DNA from: an uncultured Selenomonadaceae bacterium
GTDB lineage: Bacteria; Bacillota_C; Negativicutes; Selenomonadales; Selenomonadaceae
Length of the DNA stretch: 7,125 nucleotides
Reading direction: 5' to 3'
Assembly (NCBI GenBank): GCA_946402475.1
Contig: CAMIWP010000051.1
Span: 1 to 7,125, forward strand
Shown here: positions 5,326-7,125 of the stretch, one piece after another
How positions within the stretch are numbered: the stretch's first letter is position 1
Layout: each line of letters begins with the position of its first letter
Notes under the pieces: model-generated
The model's database searches: none
Told to the model about the DNA's origin: nothing
What the model saw: the letters and a program-made list of their open reading frames with translations, nothing else
Position numbers and translations under genes: made by a program

Positions 5326-7125
5326 TTGTACAGCAAGGTAGACACAAATCTGAATTTTGTGGAGAGAGAGAAGGATATCGCCAGATTCTGGAAGGAGAAG
5401 GATATTGCGAGAAAAGCCGTTGAGCAGCGGAGCGAGAACGACGTCTTTACCTTTTACGACGGCCCGCCCACAGCCAACGGAAAGCCGCATATCGGTCATG
5501 TGCTCACCCGCGTCATCAAGGACATGCTGCCCCGCTACCAGTCCATGAAGGGAAAGCGGGTGCTCCGAAAGGCGGGGTGGGATACCCATGGGCTTCCCGT
5601 GGAGCTTGAGGTGGAAAAGGCTGTAGGCATCAACGGCAAGGAGCAGATCGAGGAATACGGCATCGAGCCCTTCATCAAGAAGTGCAGGGAATCCGTCTGG
5701 AAATACAAGGGCATGTGGGAGGAATTCTCCGAAGTGGTCGGCTTCTGGGCCGACATGGATCATCCCTACATCACCTATGAAAACGACTTCATCGAGTCCG
5801 AGTGGTGGGCCCTGAAGGAGATCTGGAAGAAGGGCCTTCTCTACAAGGGGCACAAGGTGGTTCCCTATTGCCCTCGTTGCGGCACGCCCTTGTCCTCCCA
5901 TGAGGTGGCCCAAGGCTACAAGGAAGTAAAGGAACGCTCCGCCATGGTGAAGTTCAAGGCTCGGGGAGAGGATGCTTATTTCCTTGCCTGGACGACAACG
6001 CCTTGGACGCTTCCTTCCAACCTTGGGCTCTGCGTGAATCCCGATGTGGACTACGTGAAGATCAAGGTGGCCGACACGGTGTATTATCTCGCGGAAGCCC
6101 TTGTGGATGCGGTCTTCGAGGATACGGAGGGTTCCCGGGAAGTCTTGGAACGCATGAAGGGCAAGGATTTGGAGCATCGGGAGTACGAGCCCCTTTACGC
6201 CTTTGCCGAAGGCAAGCTCAAGAAGAAGGCGTTCTACGTGGTTTGCGATGACTACGTTACAACGGAGGACGGCACGGGCATCGTCCACATCGCCCCTGCC
6301 TTCGGCGAGGACGATAACCGGGTCTGCCGTAAGTACGACATGCCTTTTGTCCAGTTCGTGGACAGCAAGGGACAGATGACGGAGGATACGGATTGGCCGG
6401 GGGTCTTTGTCAAGGATGCGGATCCCCTGATCCTGAAGGATCTGAAGGAAACGGGAAAGCTCTTCAAGGCTCCCGTCTTCGAGCATGCCTATCCTCATTG
6501 CTGGCGCTGCGATACCCCCCTCATCTATTATGCCAGGGAATCCTGGTTCATCAAGATGACGGCGGTGAAGGAAGATCTCATCCGAAACAACGCCACGGTG
6601 AACTGGATCCCGAAGTCCATCGGCCAGGGTCGCTTCGGTGACTGGCTGGAGCACGTGCAGGATTGGGGCATCAGCCGCAACCGCTACTGGGGGACCCCCC
6701 TCAATATCTGGGAATGCCGGTGCGGGCATCAGCATGCCATCGGTTCCATTGAGGAACTCAGGAGCATGTCGGAAAACTGCCCGGAGGAGCTCGAGCTGCA
6801 CCGTCCCTATGTGGATGAGGTCACGGTCAAGTGCCCGGAATGCGGCGGGGAAATGCACCGGGTTCCCGAGGTCATCGACTGCTGGTTCGACTCCGGGGCC
6901 ATGCCCTTCGCCCAGTGGCATTATCCTTTTGAAAACAAGGAGATCTTTGAGAAGCACTTCCCGGCGGATTTCATCTCCGAGGCGGTGGACCAGACCAGGG
7001 GATGGTTCTACTCTCTCATCGCCATTTCCACACTGCTCTTCAACAAGAGTCCCTACAAAAATGTTATCGTCCTGGGGCATGTGCAGGATGAGAATGGACA
7101 GAAGATGTCGAAATCCAAAGGCAAT
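5326..7125 (+). CDS. ileS: Isoleucyl-tRNA synthetase, type 2 (IleRS2), 3' end cut by window edge
   Basis: Charges tRNA-Ile with isoleucine using ATP, in the cytoplasm. The first 600 residues are present; full type 2 enzymes are about 1,000-1,050, so the rest of the anticodon-binding part is outside. Visible are the HIGH motif (55-58, in [13 protein letters not shown]), CP1 editing motifs TTTPWT (223 on) and [15 protein letters not shown] (316-330), the catalytic-core segment DCWFDSG, and KMSKS (593-597) followed by KGN. Cysteine pairs at 182/185, 392/395, 464/466 and 503/506 suggest zinc-knuckle insertions. The N-terminus and KMSKSKGN mark the type 2 (eukaryote/archaea-like) clade, which is generally mupirocin-tolerant. 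TTG 5326 is chosen because AGGGGG lies 7 nt upstream and [12 protein letters not shown] then follows directly, as in clostridial homologues. In-frame ATG 5308 would add six residues, but it falls just after a leader hairpin. It is divergent from uraA. Confidence 0.96.
   Translation, partial: MYSKVDTNLNFVEREKDIARFWKEKDIARKAVEQRSENDVFTFYDGPPTANGKPHIGHVLTRVIKDMLPRYQSMKGKRVLRKAGWDTHGLPVELEVEKAVGINGKEQIEEYGIEPFIKKCRESVWKYKGMWEEFSEVVGFWADMDHPYITYENDFIESEWWALKEIWKKGLLYKGHKVVPYCPRCGTPLSSHEVAQGYKEVKERSAMVKFKARGEDAYFLAWTTTPWTLPSNLGLCVNPDVDYVKIKVADTVYYLAEALVDAVFEDTEGSREVLERMKGKDLEHREYEPLYAFAEGKLKKKAFYVVCDDYVTTEDGTGIVHIAPAFGEDDNRVCRKYDMPFVQFVDSKGQMTEDTDWPGVFVKDADPLILKDLKETGKLFKAPVFEHAYPHCWRCDTPLIYYARESWFIKMTAVKEDLIRNNATVNWIPKSIGQGRFGDWLEHVQDWGISRNRYWGTPLNIWECRCGHQHAIGSIEELRSMSENCPEELELHRPYVDEVTVKCPECGGEMHRVPEVIDCWFDSGAMPFAQWHYPFENKEIFEKHFPADFISEAVDQTRGWFYSLIAISTLLFNKSPYKNVIVLGHVQDENGQKMSKSKGN

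Noticed and set aside
5263..7080. 605-codon minus-strand open frame opposite ileS
   Set aside because: It is fully antisense to a clear IleRS coding frame with all class I motifs. Its product shows no recognisable domain and is an artefact of codon use in ileS.

Overview
The window looks like chromosomal DNA from a fairly GC-rich Firmicutes-type bacterium. The evidence is strong AAGGAG-type ribosome sites, AT-rich sigma-A-like promoters, a lipoprotein-type TAXI binding protein and a clostridial-style type 2 isoleucyl-tRNA synthetase. A member of the Negativicutes (Selenomonas-like) is my best guess, but this is inference from gene content and style, not from a marker gene. Five complete or nearly complete coding units are present, plus a partial gene at each end. 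No rRNA, tRNA, CRISPR array, insertion sequence or phage gene was seen.

Layout. Positions 1-2711 hold a minus-strand TAXI-type TRAP transporter operon, read right to left. It encodes the lipoprotein substrate-binding protein (2711-1746), a small DUF1850 protein (1688-1158) and a fused TRAP permease (1161 to the left edge, C-terminus missing). Its promoter, with a perfect TATAAT, lies at 2771-2799, and an 18-bp perfect palindrome sits just upstream of the -35. Between the binding-protein and DUF1850 genes is a strong hairpin (1694-1730) with an unusual relation to the DUF1850 start. Positions 2868-2955 hold a perfect 27-bp inverted repeat directly after the next operon's stop codon. Positions 2955-5098 hold a minus-strand two-gene operon: a uracil:proton symporter gene (uraA) translationally coupled by an ATGA overlap to an RluA-family pseudouridine synthase. 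The 227-bp divergent intergenic region 5099-5325 carries candidate promoters for uraA and ileS and several repeats. From 5326 to the right edge is the plus-strand ileS gene (first 600 codons, cut just after KMSKS), probably starting at TTG.

How the genes work together. The TAXI module captures a small organic anion or amino acid outside the membrane (substrate not readable from sequence) and imports it through the ion-coupled permease. The uraA-rluA unit pairs uracil salvage with uridine modification of RNA. ileS is a housekeeping translation gene. The genes belong to known families. The less ordinary content is in the non-coding structure: the 27-bp inverted repeat, the hairpin abutting the DUF1850 start, the palindromes at the TAXI promoter, and overlapping hairpins in the ileS leader. 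I found no convincing evidence for a wholly new multi-gene system.
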